18,554 bases of DNA from 21-14-0-10-32-9 sp964501945 (GTDB lineage Archaea; Nanobdellota; Nanobdellia; Woesearchaeales; 21-14-0-10-32-9). The notes below the pieces were generated by a model. It ran no database searches. It was not told where the DNA came from and worked only from the letters and a program-made list of their open reading frames with translations. The position numbers and the translations under genes were made by a program. Below are positions 1-7,529 of this stretch, piece by piece (the stretch's first letter is position 1; the number at the start of each line of letters is the position of its first letter). The stretch is taken from contig CAZCTY010000019.1 of NCBI GenBank assembly GCA_964501945.1, positions 1-18,554 on the forward strand, written 5' to 3'.

Positions 1-7
1 AGATGAA

Positions 8-24
8 CTCAACTTTTGGTTGAG
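8..24. repeat. Small inverted repeat downstream of the tRNA
   Basis: CTCAAC (8-13) and GTTGAG (19-24) form a 6-bp stem around a 5-nt loop. It lies about 20 nt beyond the 3' end of the minus-strand tRNA, so it could be part of a trailer or terminator, or of an element cut off by the window edge. A short stem like this can occur by chance. Confidence 0.25.
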
Positions 25-44
25 AAACCTCCAGTCTCTTAAAA

Positions 45-119
45 CGAGCCTGGAGGGATTCGAACCCTCGACCTATTGCTTAGGAGGCAATCGCGCTATC
101 CAGACTGCGCTACAGGCTC
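45..119 (-). tRNA. tRNA-Arg (anticodon CCU)
   Basis: Read on the minus strand this folds into a full cloverleaf. The 7-bp acceptor stem is GAGCCTG/CAGGCTC. The D-arm contains GCGC..GCGC. The anticodon stem ATTGC/GCAAT encloses the loop CTCCTAA, giving anticodon CCU, which reads AGG (Arg). The T-arm is GAGGG-TTCGAAT-CCCTC. The discriminator base is G (position 45). CCA is not encoded, and a TTTT run (44-41) follows at once and probably ends transcription. No intron is seen in the anticodon loop. Confidence 0.97.
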
Positions 120-146
120 ACAAGGTGATTGAAGAATGAGAAACCA

Positions 147-154
147 TTTTTAAA
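147..154 (-). promoter_or_regulatory. Possible TATA box of tRNA-Arg
   Basis: An 8-bp TTTTAAAA sequence is centred about 31 nt upstream of the tRNA 5' end, which would give a leader of about 5 nt. A second candidate, TATTTATA on the minus strand (161-168), is 44-45 nt away and fits less well. Confidence 0.35.
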
Positions 155-202
155 ACTTATTATAAATAGATAAGAGAAATAATGACGAATTGCTTAAAAA
201 TA

Positions 203-210
203 TTTAAATA
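203..210 (+). promoter_or_regulatory. TATA box for the HerA-like ATPase gene
   Basis: TTTAAATA matches the archaeal TATA consensus. Its centre (206.5) is 20.5 nt from the first ATG (227) but 26.5 nt from the second in-frame ATG (233). This suggests a leaderless mRNA beginning at the second Met. No Shine-Dalgarno sequence precedes either ATG. Confidence 0.6.
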
Positions 211-226
211 GATAGAATTTACTTAA

Positions 227-2497
227 ATGAAAATGACCCAAATAATACTAAATTCAAAGAATTCTAACAAAACAAAATATGAAATAAATGATTTAACAAA
301 ACACGCAGCAATACTTGGAACTACAGGAAGCGGAAAAACAGTTATGTGCAAAGTACTAATAGAGGAAGCACTAAAAAAAGAAATACCAATAATCGCAATA
401 GACCCAAAAGGAGATATAGGTGGCCTTGGAATACACAACACAGAATACGATTTTAGACCTCACTTAACAGAAGCTAAAGCAAAAAAAACAGCACAACAAT
501 ACTACACGCAACACGAAGAAGACGCACCAAAATTTAAACACACAACGAATATATACACACCAAAGAGCAAAGCAGGCAGAGAAATAGCACTAATGCCGGA
601 TCTAACACCGCCAAAGAACTTTAATAAAATAAACAAAGACATAACAACAATAACAACACTAATAGAACCACTAAGCGACTCACTAGTAAGCCTCGCCGGG
701 ATAAAAACAAACAAAGAAAAAATACAAACACTAATCACAACCATAATACAAGATGCGTGGGAGAGAGATGAGAAAATAAACATACAAACACTAATAAAAA
801 AAATAATAACACCCGACATCGAAGAAATAGGCTCACTACAATTAGAAGATTTCCTAAAAGAAAAAGAGAGAGTAAAAGCAGCATCAGCACTAAACCTCTT
901 ACTATCAAGCCCATCAAAGAAAATATGGACACAAGGAGAACAACTAAACACAAAAAAATTACTAAAGAAAAATAACTTAAATATTTTCGATTTAAGATTT
1001 TGCTCAACACAACAAGAAAAACAATTTGTAGTAGAGCAAATACTACAAGACCTATACAAACACCTACTAGAACAAGGAGGTACACAAAAACTAAAATACA
1101 TACTATACATAGACGAACTTGCAGGACTACTACCACCTCCACCAAGCAACCCCCAATCAAAAAAACTACTAGAAACACTAATAAGACAAGCAAGAGCATT
1201 CGGACTTGGAATCATAGTCGCAACACAAAACCCAGGAGATATAGACTACAAAATACTAGGAAATATAGGAACAAGATTTATAGGAAAACTAAGAACCGAT
1301 AAAGATATAGAAAAAGTAGCATCAGCAACAGATAATAAACAATCAGAACTAAAAACAATACTTGCAAAAGTTAAAACAGGAGATTTCTTTTTAAATAACT
1401 CGATTAGAAACAAAAACACACTTTTCCAAACAAGATGGCTGTATACACTACACGAAGGCCCACTATCAGAAAAACAAATACAATGGATAAATTACCCAGA
1501 GACAAAACCAAAAATAACAAAGAAACTAGAAATAAAAAAACAACAAAACAAAACAACGAAAAGAGCAAATAAAACAAGCAATACAACACTCAATACAACA
1601 ATTAGACGAGGAAGACGAGTACAAGATACAAAAAAAGTTATAGAAAAAAAAGAACTACAAAAAACAAGAAAAAACTTACAAGAATTAATACAACAAACCA
1701 AAAAATACACAGACACACTAAAAATGAACATAGCACTAGCAAAAACACAAACCAAAAAATACACCCCGCACATAAAAATAACAATAGACACAAAACCCTA
1801 CAAAAACAAGAAACTGCCCTTGCAAGGCCCATACACATTTGACTTAACAACAAAAGCAATACCAGAAGGAAATTACATAACCAAAAGAACATGGAGCCAA
1901 TTCATACCAGAAGATATAGAAATAGAAAAACCAAAAACATCAATAAAACAAACATACACATACGCAATAAAAGACGCAAAACAATCACTAAAAACAAATT
2001 TTTATGAAAGCAAAATAATAAATGAAGCAAGCGAAGACCAAGATGAAATAATACAAAAAAACACACAATACCTAAATAAATTAGCAGAACCAAAAATAGA
2101 GAGAAAAACACAAAAACTAAACAAAGACATAAAAAAAATAGAACAAGAAATAAAAGAGAATAACAAAAAAATAAACCAACTCAAAATAAAGAACGCGAAA
2201 CAAACAGCGAAAAGAACAATAAAAAAAATATTTGCAAACAAAAAACTATTAGACAAAACAAAAGAAATGAAATACTGGGATATGCGAATAAAACAATTAA
2301 AAAAAGAAAACGATAAACAAAGACAAAAAATAAATAGAGAAAAACAAAAATATGAAAAACAAATACAAAAACTAAAAAACACAATATTTGAGAAAGCAAG
2401 AACACAAATAAAAACAAAAATATACAAACCAACAAATAAAGATATAAAAATACACACAACAATACTTCTAATACCAAGAAAAGCAAATAAACAATGA
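227..2497 (+). CDS. HerA/FtsK-superfamily ATPase with C-terminal coiled coil
   Basis: A 756-aa P-loop ATPase. The N-terminal half carries Walker A GTTGSGKT (residues 31-38), a Walker B-type strand YILYIDE (291-297) and the segment VATQNPGDIDYKILGNIGTR (331-350), which holds the sensor Gln and a candidate arginine finger. This pattern is typical of DUF87/HerA/VirB4-like pumps, hexamers that translocate DNA or protein. Residues ~430-510 are Lys/Thr-rich and charged. A predicted beta-rich segment follows (~511-570), then a long Lys/Glu coiled coil (~640-730). No membrane segment is seen. HerA usually sits beside the nuclease NurA, which is absent here, so a role in end resection cannot be assumed. 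It overlaps truD by 4 nt (ATGA), implying translational coupling. The true start may be the Met at 233, which fits the TATA spacing. The superfamily call is firm; the substrate is unknown. Confidence 0.85.
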   Translation: MKMTQIILNSKNSNKTKYEINDLTKHAAILGTTGSGKTVMCKVLIEEALKKEIPIIAIDPKGDIGGLGIHNTEYDFRPHLTEAKAKKTAQQYYTQHEEDAPKFKHTTNIYTPKSKAGREIALMPDLTPPKNFNKINKDITTITTLIEPLSDSLVSLAGIKTNKEKIQTLITTIIQDAWERDEKINIQTLIKKIITPDIEEIGSLQLEDFLKEKERVKAASALNLLLSSPSKKIWTQGEQLNTKKLLKKNNLNIFDLRFCSTQQEKQFVVEQILQDLYKHLLEQGGTQKLKYILYIDELAGLLPPPPSNPQSKKLLETLIRQARAFGLGIIVATQNPGDIDYKILGNIGTRFIGKLRTDKDIEKVASATDNKQSELKTILAKVKTGDFFLNNSIRNKNTLFQTRWLYTLHEGPLSEKQIQWINYPETKPKITKKLEIKKQQNKTTKRANKTSNTTLNTTIRRGRRVQDTKKVIEKKELQKTRKNLQELIQQTKKYTDTLKMNIALAKTQTKKYTPHIKITIDTKPYKNKKLPLQGPYTFDLTTKAIPEGNYITKRTWSQFIPEDIEIEKPKTSIKQTYTYAIKDAKQSLKTNFYESKIINEASEDQDEIIQKNTQYLNKLAEPKIERKTQKLNKDIKKIEQEIKENNKKINQLKIKNAKQTAKRTIKKIFANKKLLDKTKEMKYWDMRIKQLKKENDKQRQKINREKQKYEKQIQKLKNTIFEKARTQIKTKIYKPTNKDIKIHTTILLIPRKANKQ

Positions 2498-3444
2498 AAA
2501 TCAAAGAAAAACCAGAAGACTTCCAAGTAATAGAAATACCACAAATAAAACTAGAAGATAAAGGACAATATGCAGTTTATAAATTAAAAAAAATAAATAA
2601 AAACACAGAAGATGCAATACAAATAATAAGAAAAAAACTAAACATACCAAGAAAAAACATAAGCTACGCGGGAACAAAAGATAAAATAGCAATAACAGAA
2701 CAATACATAACAATAAAAACAAACAAAGAAACAAAATTCGAACACGAAAACATAAAACTAGAATACCTTGGAAGATCACAAGAACCAATAAGCCTTGGAA
2801 TGCTAAAAGGAAATAAATTCAAAATAACAATAAGAAACCTAAACGGCAATGAAAAAATAAATGAAACAAAAAAAATAATAAATTACTTCCATAAACAAAG
2901 ATTCTCAAAAAACAACGCAGAGATAGGCAAACACCTAATAAAAAAAGAATACGCACAAGCAATAAACTACCTAAAAGAAGACAAAACATACGGAGAAAAA
3001 ATTAAACAACACCTACAAAAATCAAAAAACGACTACGTAGGCGCATTAAAAACAATACCCAAAAAAATACTAACACTCTACGCACACGCATACCAAAGCA
3101 AAATATGGAACAAAACAGTAAAAGAACTACACAAAAAACAAAAACTACCAAAAGAAATACCAATACCAGGATTTTCAGATTACAAAACAGACGATGAGAC
3201 AAAAAAAGAAATAGAGAAAATACTACAAGAAGAACAAATAACACAAAAAGACTTCTTAAACAAAGACATACCAAGCCTATGCATAGAAGGAACAACAAGA
3301 AAAACCATAACAGAGGCAAAAAACCTAAAAATACAAGAATACGAAAAAGACGAAATACACGAGAATAAAAAAAAATTAACAATAACATTCGAACTAGGAA
3401 AAGGAGAATACGCAACGAATGTAATGGAGCAAATAATACAATAA
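2494..3444 (+). CDS. truD: tRNA pseudouridine synthase TruD
   Basis: A 316-aa TruD-family pseudouridine synthase. The family isomerises uridine 13 in the tRNA D-stem, and in archaea sometimes other positions. The motif SYAGTKDK holds the catalytic aspartate (D63). Other hallmarks are INYFHKQRFSKNNAEIGKHL, which matches the family 'NYF..QRFG..N...G' block; LTLYAHAYQSKIWN, matching 'HAYQS.L.N'; and the C-terminal FELGKGEYATNVM, matching the 'L..GSYAT.V..E' motif. It is shorter than many archaeal homologues (often ~400 aa), so the TRUD insertion domain is probably reduced. The start is fixed by the ATGA overlap with the ATPase gene. The two form one transcription unit, although no functional link between them is obvious. 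Confidence 0.95.
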   Translation: MKIKEKPEDFQVIEIPQIKLEDKGQYAVYKLKKINKNTEDAIQIIRKKLNIPRKNISYAGTKDKIAITEQYITIKTNKETKFEHENIKLEYLGRSQEPISLGMLKGNKFKITIRNLNGNEKINETKKIINYFHKQRFSKNNAEIGKHLIKKEYAQAINYLKEDKTYGEKIKQHLQKSKNDYVGALKTIPKKILTLYAHAYQSKIWNKTVKELHKKQKLPKEIPIPGFSDYKTDDETKKEIEKILQEEQITQKDFLNKDIPSLCIEGTTRKTITEAKNLKIQEYEKDEIHENKKKLTITFELGKGEYATNVMEQIIQ

Positions 3445-3468
3445 AAAAACACAAAAAACTCAGAAATA

Positions 3469-3476
3469 TTTATAAA
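3469..3476 (+). promoter_or_regulatory. TATA box for the C39-like gene
   Basis: TTTATAAA lies within AATATTTATAAAT. Its centre is 30.5 nt upstream of the ATG at 3503, predicting a 5' leader of only about 4 nt. It lies in the 58-nt gap after truD and shows the next gene has its own promoter. Confidence 0.6.
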
Positions 3477-3502
3477 TCTCCCACACTTCTAAAGAAAAAT
3501 AA

Positions 3503-4099
3503 ATGGAACTATACAAACAAACAACAGACTACACTTGCGCGGCATGCTCGCTCATGATGGCAATAAACCACTTCAAACCAGAATTTAAACTAAACAGAGA
3601 AAACGAATTTAAAATATGGCGAGAGACAGCAAACCTCCCAACAAGAGCATCAAGCATATACGGAATGGCATGCTTTGCAAAAAAACAAGGAATAGACATA
3701 AAAATAATACTAGAAGAGAGAGAATACGACTACCCCGACTATAGATTTAAAGGATACACAAAAAAAGAAATAGACGATGCAAAATATATGTCAAAACAAT
3801 TCGCAAAAGAAGCAAATACACTAAATATACCAATAGATGAGAGAGAAATAAAAATTACAGAAGTAAAAGAACTACTTGATAGCGGAAAAATAATACTATT
3901 AAGAGTCAATGCAGGAACACTAAGAGATACAAGAAGCACATCAAAATACCTACCCTTCTATAAAACAAAAAACTCAGAGCTAATAACAGTACTAGACCCA
4001 ATAAAAGGAGAAATATTAATAGATCAAAAAACACTAGAAGAATCATTTAAAACACTACAAACAAAAAAGAAAAGAGACCACAGAATAATAATTTTCTAA
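3503..4099 (+). CDS. Peptidase C39-like (DUF3335-type) protein, probable catalytic His missing
   Basis: A 198-aa protein with the papain-like C39 N-terminal block QTTDYTCAACSLMMAINHF: Gln6 matches the oxyanion-hole residue and Cys12 the nucleophile. Residues ~39-75 (KIWRE, then a segment ending GMACFAKKQGIDI) match the DUF3335 pattern 'LWRE...G..GLALAA..RGF'. The remainder should be the beta-sheet half that normally carries 'HWVVV..D....HDP'. Here that region reads YLPFYKTKNSELITVLDP: the terminal DP is kept but there is no histidine. The only His residues are H23, inside the first helix, and H193, near the C-terminus. It may be a non-catalytic binding protein or use a shifted His. No signal peptide or TM segment is seen, so it is probably cytoplasmic. 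It is convergent with alr, 9 nt away. Confidence 0.75.
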   Translation: MELYKQTTDYTCAACSLMMAINHFKPEFKLNRENEFKIWRETANLPTRASSIYGMACFAKKQGIDIKIILEEREYDYPDYRFKGYTKKEIDDAKYMSKQFAKEANTLNIPIDEREIKITEVKELLDSGKIILLRVNAGTLRDTRSTSKYLPFYKTKNSELITVLDPIKGEILIDQKTLEESFKTLQTKKKRDHRIIIF

Positions 4100-4108
4100 A
4101 AAAAATAA

Positions 4109-5257
4109 CTAATCCACAACCTTCCTTGGAATATCTTCAGGAATCCTCGTTAAAATTTCATAATTAAGAGAACTCTTCCTATCACTAAAAGATGCAAAAC
4201 GAATCTCACGCTCACCATTCCTACCAATTAAAACAACCTCATCACCAATACTAACATCTTCAAAAGGCGTCAAATCAATTTGAAACAAATTCATATTAAT
4301 AACACCAATAACCTCAGCGTATTCACCATTAACAAGAATCCAAGAATTATTACTAAGAGACCTACTATAACCTTGAGCATAACCAACAGGAACCGTGCCG
4401 ATCTTCATATTCTCTTTAGCCAAATAAAAATTAGAATAACCAACATATTCACCTTCTTTAACGTGCTTAATACTCATAATCTCAGATTTCCAAGTCAAAA
4501 CAGGATTTAGAGGATCAAGTTTCCTTTTACGATTAACCAAATAATACATCTTAGTTTCATCAGTAGGCCAAAAACCATACTGCATAACACCCACGCGAAC
4601 AAGATCCATACGACTTTTAGGAATAGTAACAGCTGCAGCAGAACATGCGGTGTGAAGCAACTCAAAATCAATATTTTCCTCTCTAAAAATGTTAACCAAT
4701 TTATTAAAACGCTTCATTTGACGCTGAATACGATGATAATTAGCAACACTCTCCGCGCCAGCAAAATGAGTACACAAACCCTTAACAACAATAAAATCCT
4801 TGTTATTTTTTAAAATATTAAATAATTCAGGTAATTCATGATCAGAAAAACCAGTCCTATTAAGACCAGTCTCAAGCTCAATATGAATTTTAATTTTTTT
4901 ATTTAAACGCCTCGCACTCTTTAAAGCAGCATTAATACGCTTATAATTAAAAACAAAAAACTCAACATCATTTTTAACAACCCACCTAATATTTTCTAAA
5001 GAAACAACACCCATAATCATAATAGTGGAACTCGCACTACAAACTTTTTTAACCTCAAATGCCTCCTCTTGACTAAAAACAGAGAAATGATTAATCCCAC
5101 AACTCTCGGCCATAGGAACAAAAGCCTTAATACCATGACCATAAGCATTACCCTTTACAACAGAAGAGAAAATAGGCTTCTTACCAATAATTTTCCTAAT
5201 AAAATCAACATTTTTTTTATACGCAGACTTACTCAAATAAATATTAGATGAAAACAT
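4109..5257 (-). CDS. alr: Alanine racemase (PLP-dependent, fold type III)
   Basis: A 382-aa protein, full length for the family. It interconverts L- and D-alanine using PLP. The PLP-lysine motif SVVKGNAYGHG gives K35. ETGLNRTGF (129-137), THFAGAES, LHTACSAAA, VRVGVMQYG (R221, Y227) and the catalytic-tyrosine region YVGYS (Y274) all match. Two changes from the usual signature are visible: GYADGY is GYAQGY (D to Q at 295), and the MD pair before V-D-V-T is MN (M322, N323). The second lies by the substrate pocket, so specificity may differ (broad-spectrum or serine/alanine racemase). It follows the VWA gene on the same strand after 47 nt but has its own TATA box, so it is probably separately transcribed and leaderless. 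D-alanine use is unexpected in an archaeon without an obvious peptidoglycan pathway. Confidence 0.93.
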   Translation of the reverse strand: MFSSNIYLSKSAYKKNVDFIRKIIGKKPIFSSVVKGNAYGHGIKAFVPMAESCGINHFSVFSQEEAFEVKKVCSASSTIMIMGVVSLENIRWVVKNDVEFFVFNYKRINAALKSARRLNKKIKIHIELETGLNRTGFSDHELPELFNILKNNKDFIVVKGLCTHFAGAESVANYHRIQRQMKRFNKLVNIFREENIDFELLHTACSAAAVTIPKSRMDLVRVGVMQYGFWPTDETKMYYLVNRKRKLDPLNPVLTWKSEIMSIKHVKEGEYVGYSNFYLAKENMKIGTVPVGYAQGYSRSLSNNSWILVNGEYAEVIGVINMNLFQIDLTPFEDVSIGDEVVLIGRNGEREIRFASFSDRKSSLNYEILTRIPEDIPRKVVD

Positions 5258-5280
5258 AAAAAAAAGAAGATAACAAAATC

Positions 5281-5288
5281 CTTATAAG
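5281..5288 (-). promoter_or_regulatory. TATA box for alr
   Basis: CTTATAAG on the minus strand is centred 27.5 nt upstream of the alr ATG (5257), fitting a leaderless transcript. It is the only promoter-like sequence in the 47-nt gap. Confidence 0.55.
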
Positions 5289-5304
5289 ACTTCCGGTAAA
5301 AAAA

Positions 5305-6591
5305 CTAAAAACGCTTATGCCTAGCACGATAATAATCTTCAAGAATAATCTGATCCAAATCCTCAATCTTAGATGCTTTAAACAAAGAACCCTGACTTAA
5401 ATCAACAATTTTCTTAGCAAGAGCCTCCCCTTGCTTATTTAAACTAATACCAACAACACTCAAAGTAATACCTTGATTAAAAGAACTACTAACCTGCTTT
5501 AAAACCTCACGCTCAGGCTTTTTACCAAGAGTTTGAACAGCATCAGTTAATAAAATAATATGCTTTGTTTTAGCAGAAGAACTAAATAATTTAGAAGCAC
5601 TCTCAATACCAACAGATATATCAGTCTCACCACTAGTTTTAATAACATTTAACTCTCTTAAAAGAGACTGAAAATCCTTACAAGGAGGAATCTTTTTACT
5701 AAGAGATGAACCAAAAACAACCAAACCAACGCTGTCTTTATTATTAATAGCCTTATACATCAAAGCAACACCTGCCTTTTTAGCCATACCAATCTTCTGA
5801 CCCTTCATGCTACCAGAATTATCAATAACATAAACAATCTCCAAACTTCCCTTACTCTCACGATCACATGACACAAACTCATTTAAAGAAATACTCGTTT
5901 TACCACGACGAAGAGCTTTTTTAATAGACTGCCTAACACTCAAATCCCTATAAGAATCACTATTACGATAAGGCCTATAATCAACAACGCCGCCAAGAGA
6001 AGATTTTTCCTTACTATCATTTTCACCAAGCAAACCCTTACCCTCAAGCCTATCAAGCTCCTCAGAGAGCAAAGAGAGAGATGCAAACTCATAACCATCC
6101 TCAGTAATAAAACCATCCTTATCCAACAAACCTTTTTTCTTTAACTCCTCAACACTTTTTTTAACACGCTCTTTTAACTCACGCTTAAACTCAGGAATAT
6201 TAATATTTTTATCAACAAAACTAGGATCATAACCAGTAAGCTCACGAATCATAGTCTCACCAGTCAACTTCTTAGCAGTATGATAATTATTAACCAAATG
6301 CTCAAAAGAAGAATCAGGACTAAAACTACTAATATTATTATTAATAGCATCCTTCAACAATTTACCCTTATCAATCTTATCTTTATCAATAGGAACTTTA
6401 GAGTGCAATAATTTATCATCACGATTATCTTTACGAAGCTTACCGCTAAGCTCCTCAGCCTCATCTCGCTTAGGCTTAGCCTGAATAGAATCATCCTCAA
6501 CAGAATCATCTAAGGAACCCTTACTGTTAGGGATAACCCCCAGGTTCAGACTCAGACCTCTCACAAAAATCAGAAAAACTCTCCTTAACAT
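5305..6591 (-). CDS. VWA-domain protein, ChlD/BchD-like; possibly expressed by frameshift
   Basis: The open frame is 428 codons. It has a charged acidic N-terminal part (22-95), a helical middle (95-240) and a C-terminal von Willebrand A domain (~250-420). The MIDAS metal site is complete: DNSGSM (D257, S259, S261), T323 and D350 in LLTDA. VWA proteins beside ChlI/MoxR ATPases act as co-chaperone or adaptor subunits, as in magnesium/cobalt chelatase ChlD/BchD or MoxR-VWA complexes. The start is unclear. The only ATG (6591) lies 65 nt inside the ATPase gene, has no Shine-Dalgarno, and would give an unrelated-looking first ~20 residues. A GTG at 6564 also lacks good spacing. A +1 shift at the ATPase stop (CCC-UAA at 6532-6527) would instead fuse the ATPase to residue 22 onward of this frame, as in ChlD. 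The domain call is firm; the mode of expression is open. Confidence 0.85.
   Translation of the reverse strand: MLRRVFLIFVRGLSLNLGVIPNSKGSLDDSVEDDSIQAKPKRDEAEELSGKLRKDNRDDKLLHSKVPIDKDKIDKGKLLKDAINNNISSFSPDSSFEHLVNNYHTAKKLTGETMIRELTGYDPSFVDKNINIPEFKRELKERVKKSVEELKKKGLLDKDGFITEDGYEFASLSLLSEELDRLEGKGLLGENDSKEKSSLGGVVDYRPYRNSDSYRDLSVRQSIKKALRRGKTSISLNEFVSCDRESKGSLEIVYVIDNSGSMKGQKIGMAKKAGVALMYKAINNKDSVGLVVFGSSLSKKIPPCKDFQSLLRELNVIKTSGETDISVGIESASKLFSSSAKTKHIILLTDAVQTLGKKPEREVLKQVSSSFNQGITLSVVGISLNKQGEALAKKIVDLSQGSLFKASKIEDLDQIILEDYYRARHKRF
6527..6541 (-). promoter_or_regulatory. Candidate +1 programmed ribosomal frameshift site
   Basis: On the minus strand the ATPase frame ends GGG GGT TAT CCC TAA C. 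A Shine-Dalgarno-like G5 run is followed, 4 nt later, by CCC and then the stop codon UAA with a C after it. A P-site tRNA-Pro on CCC could slip +1 to CCU and keep pairing. The next codon would be AAC, and translation would continue for 407 codons through the VWA domain. The layout (G-rich SD-like run, short spacer, slippery codon, stop, C) is that of the bacterial prfB frameshift site. The site is visible; its use is inferred. Confidence 0.5.
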
Positions 6592-7477
6592 AATCCGAGG
6601 CGGATTTTAAATACTTCAAAGAAGGCTTGAGCCTAATCCTATGACTTAAAACAGAAACCATCGCCTTCTCAATGTCTTTTATGTCAACAACACTCTTACC
6701 AGCAAGATAAGCATTACCTTGCGCACGCTCAAAAATACCAAGACTCGCACGAACAGAAGGCTTTTTCTCCAAGTCCTTACTAGCCCTCAAAGACCTAATA
6801 AAACTAAGACTTTTACCAAGCAAATCATCAGGAAAATCAACCAACTCCTTACCCTTCAAACGAACAATCTCAAACTCTTGCTTTAAAGACTCAGGAGGCT
6901 CCATGTAAATAAGATCAAACCTATCTAAAAAAACATCACTTAAAGGCTCAGTACTAGACTCCTCAGGATTCATAGTACCAATAAAAATAAAATTAGCCTC
7001 TAAATCAACATCATAACTACCAATAGTAACTTTTTTTTCTTCTAATGCCTGCAAAAGAGCATTCTGAAGCTTCTCAGAACAACGATTAACCTCATCAAAA
7101 AACAAAATGCCACCATCAGCCTTAAAAATCTTACCAGGCGTAAAAGCCTCCAAAGACAAAGGACCATGAGACATAGCCTTTACAGGATCAATATCACCAA
7201 GCAAATCCTCAGCAGTCAAATCAGGACTGCCCTGAACCCTAATAAAAGGAGGCTTAACAGAAACCTTAGAACCATCTTTTTCAACAACTTTATCAGGCAA
7301 CATGTTAGATAAAGTCTTGACAAGAGTAGTCTTACCAATACCAGGAGAGCCAACAATTATAACATTACGCTTCATTAAAATCGCAGATCTTAACTGATGC
7401 TTAACATCATCTTGACCAATAATGCCTTCAAAATCATTACCAATAACCTTTTTTTCATATGAAAAGTCGTGTCGCAT
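6527..7477 (-). CDS. AAA+ ATPase, ChlI/MoxR-like
   Basis: A 316-aa AAA+ ATPase of the ChlI/MoxR clade. Walker A is GSPGIGKT (43-50), Walker B ILFFDEV (124-130), sensor 1 the Asn of IGTMN (N170), and the arginine finger lies in DVFLDRFDL (R186). The segment GPLSLEAFTPGKIFKADGG is the beta-hairpin insert typical of the magnesium-chelatase group. The family powers metal insertion or remodels partner proteins together with a VWA subunit, encoded directly downstream in another frame. The start at 7477 is supported by a TATA box 26.5 nt upstream (leaderless). The frame closes with a run of five G, a CCC codon and UAA, which resembles a +1 frameshift cassette. Metal-chelatase large subunits (CobN/ChlH) are not in the window, so a MoxR-type chaperone role is equally possible. 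Confidence 0.9.
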   Translation of the reverse strand: MRHDFSYEKKVIGNDFEGIIGQDDVKHQLRSAILMKRNVIIVGSPGIGKTTLVKTLSNMLPDKVVEKDGSKVSVKPPFIRVQGSPDLTAEDLLGDIDPVKAMSHGPLSLEAFTPGKIFKADGGILFFDEVNRCSEKLQNALLQALEEKKVTIGSYDVDLEANFIFIGTMNPEESSTEPLSDVFLDRFDLIYMEPPESLKQEFEIVRLKGKELVDFPDDLLGKSLSFIRSLRASKDLEKKPSVRASLGIFERAQGNAYLAGKSVVDIKDIEKAMVSVLSHRIRLKPSLKYLKSASDYVKESFSDFCERSESEPGGYP

Positions 7478-7499
7478 AGAAAACGTGGAAAGATAAAGT

Positions 7500-7507
7500 T
7501 ATATAAA
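7500..7507 (-). promoter_or_regulatory. TATA box for the ChlI/MoxR-like gene
   Basis: A perfect TTTATATA on the minus strand is centred 26.5 nt from the ATG at 7477. This is the ideal spacing for a leaderless archaeal transcript, and there is no Shine-Dalgarno sequence. Confidence 0.75.
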
Positions 7508-7529
7508 AATATTTGTTTAATTTAAAACA

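Noticed and set aside
28..56. CCTCCAG/CTGGAGG inverted repeat spanning the tRNA 3' side
   Set aside because: One arm lies in the tRNA acceptor/T-stem, whose own pairing is complete; the other arm in the trailer is probably chance. A bulge-helix-bulge intron motif was considered and not found.
502..1215. A 237-codon open frame on the minus strand inside the HerA-like ATPase gene
   Set aside because: It is a shadow of the A/C-rich coding strand: Ser/Phe/Val-rich translation with no domain, fully inside a gene with Walker motifs. The same holds for other long minus frames at 2002-2544, 3002-3454, 11975-12520 and 17485-18027.
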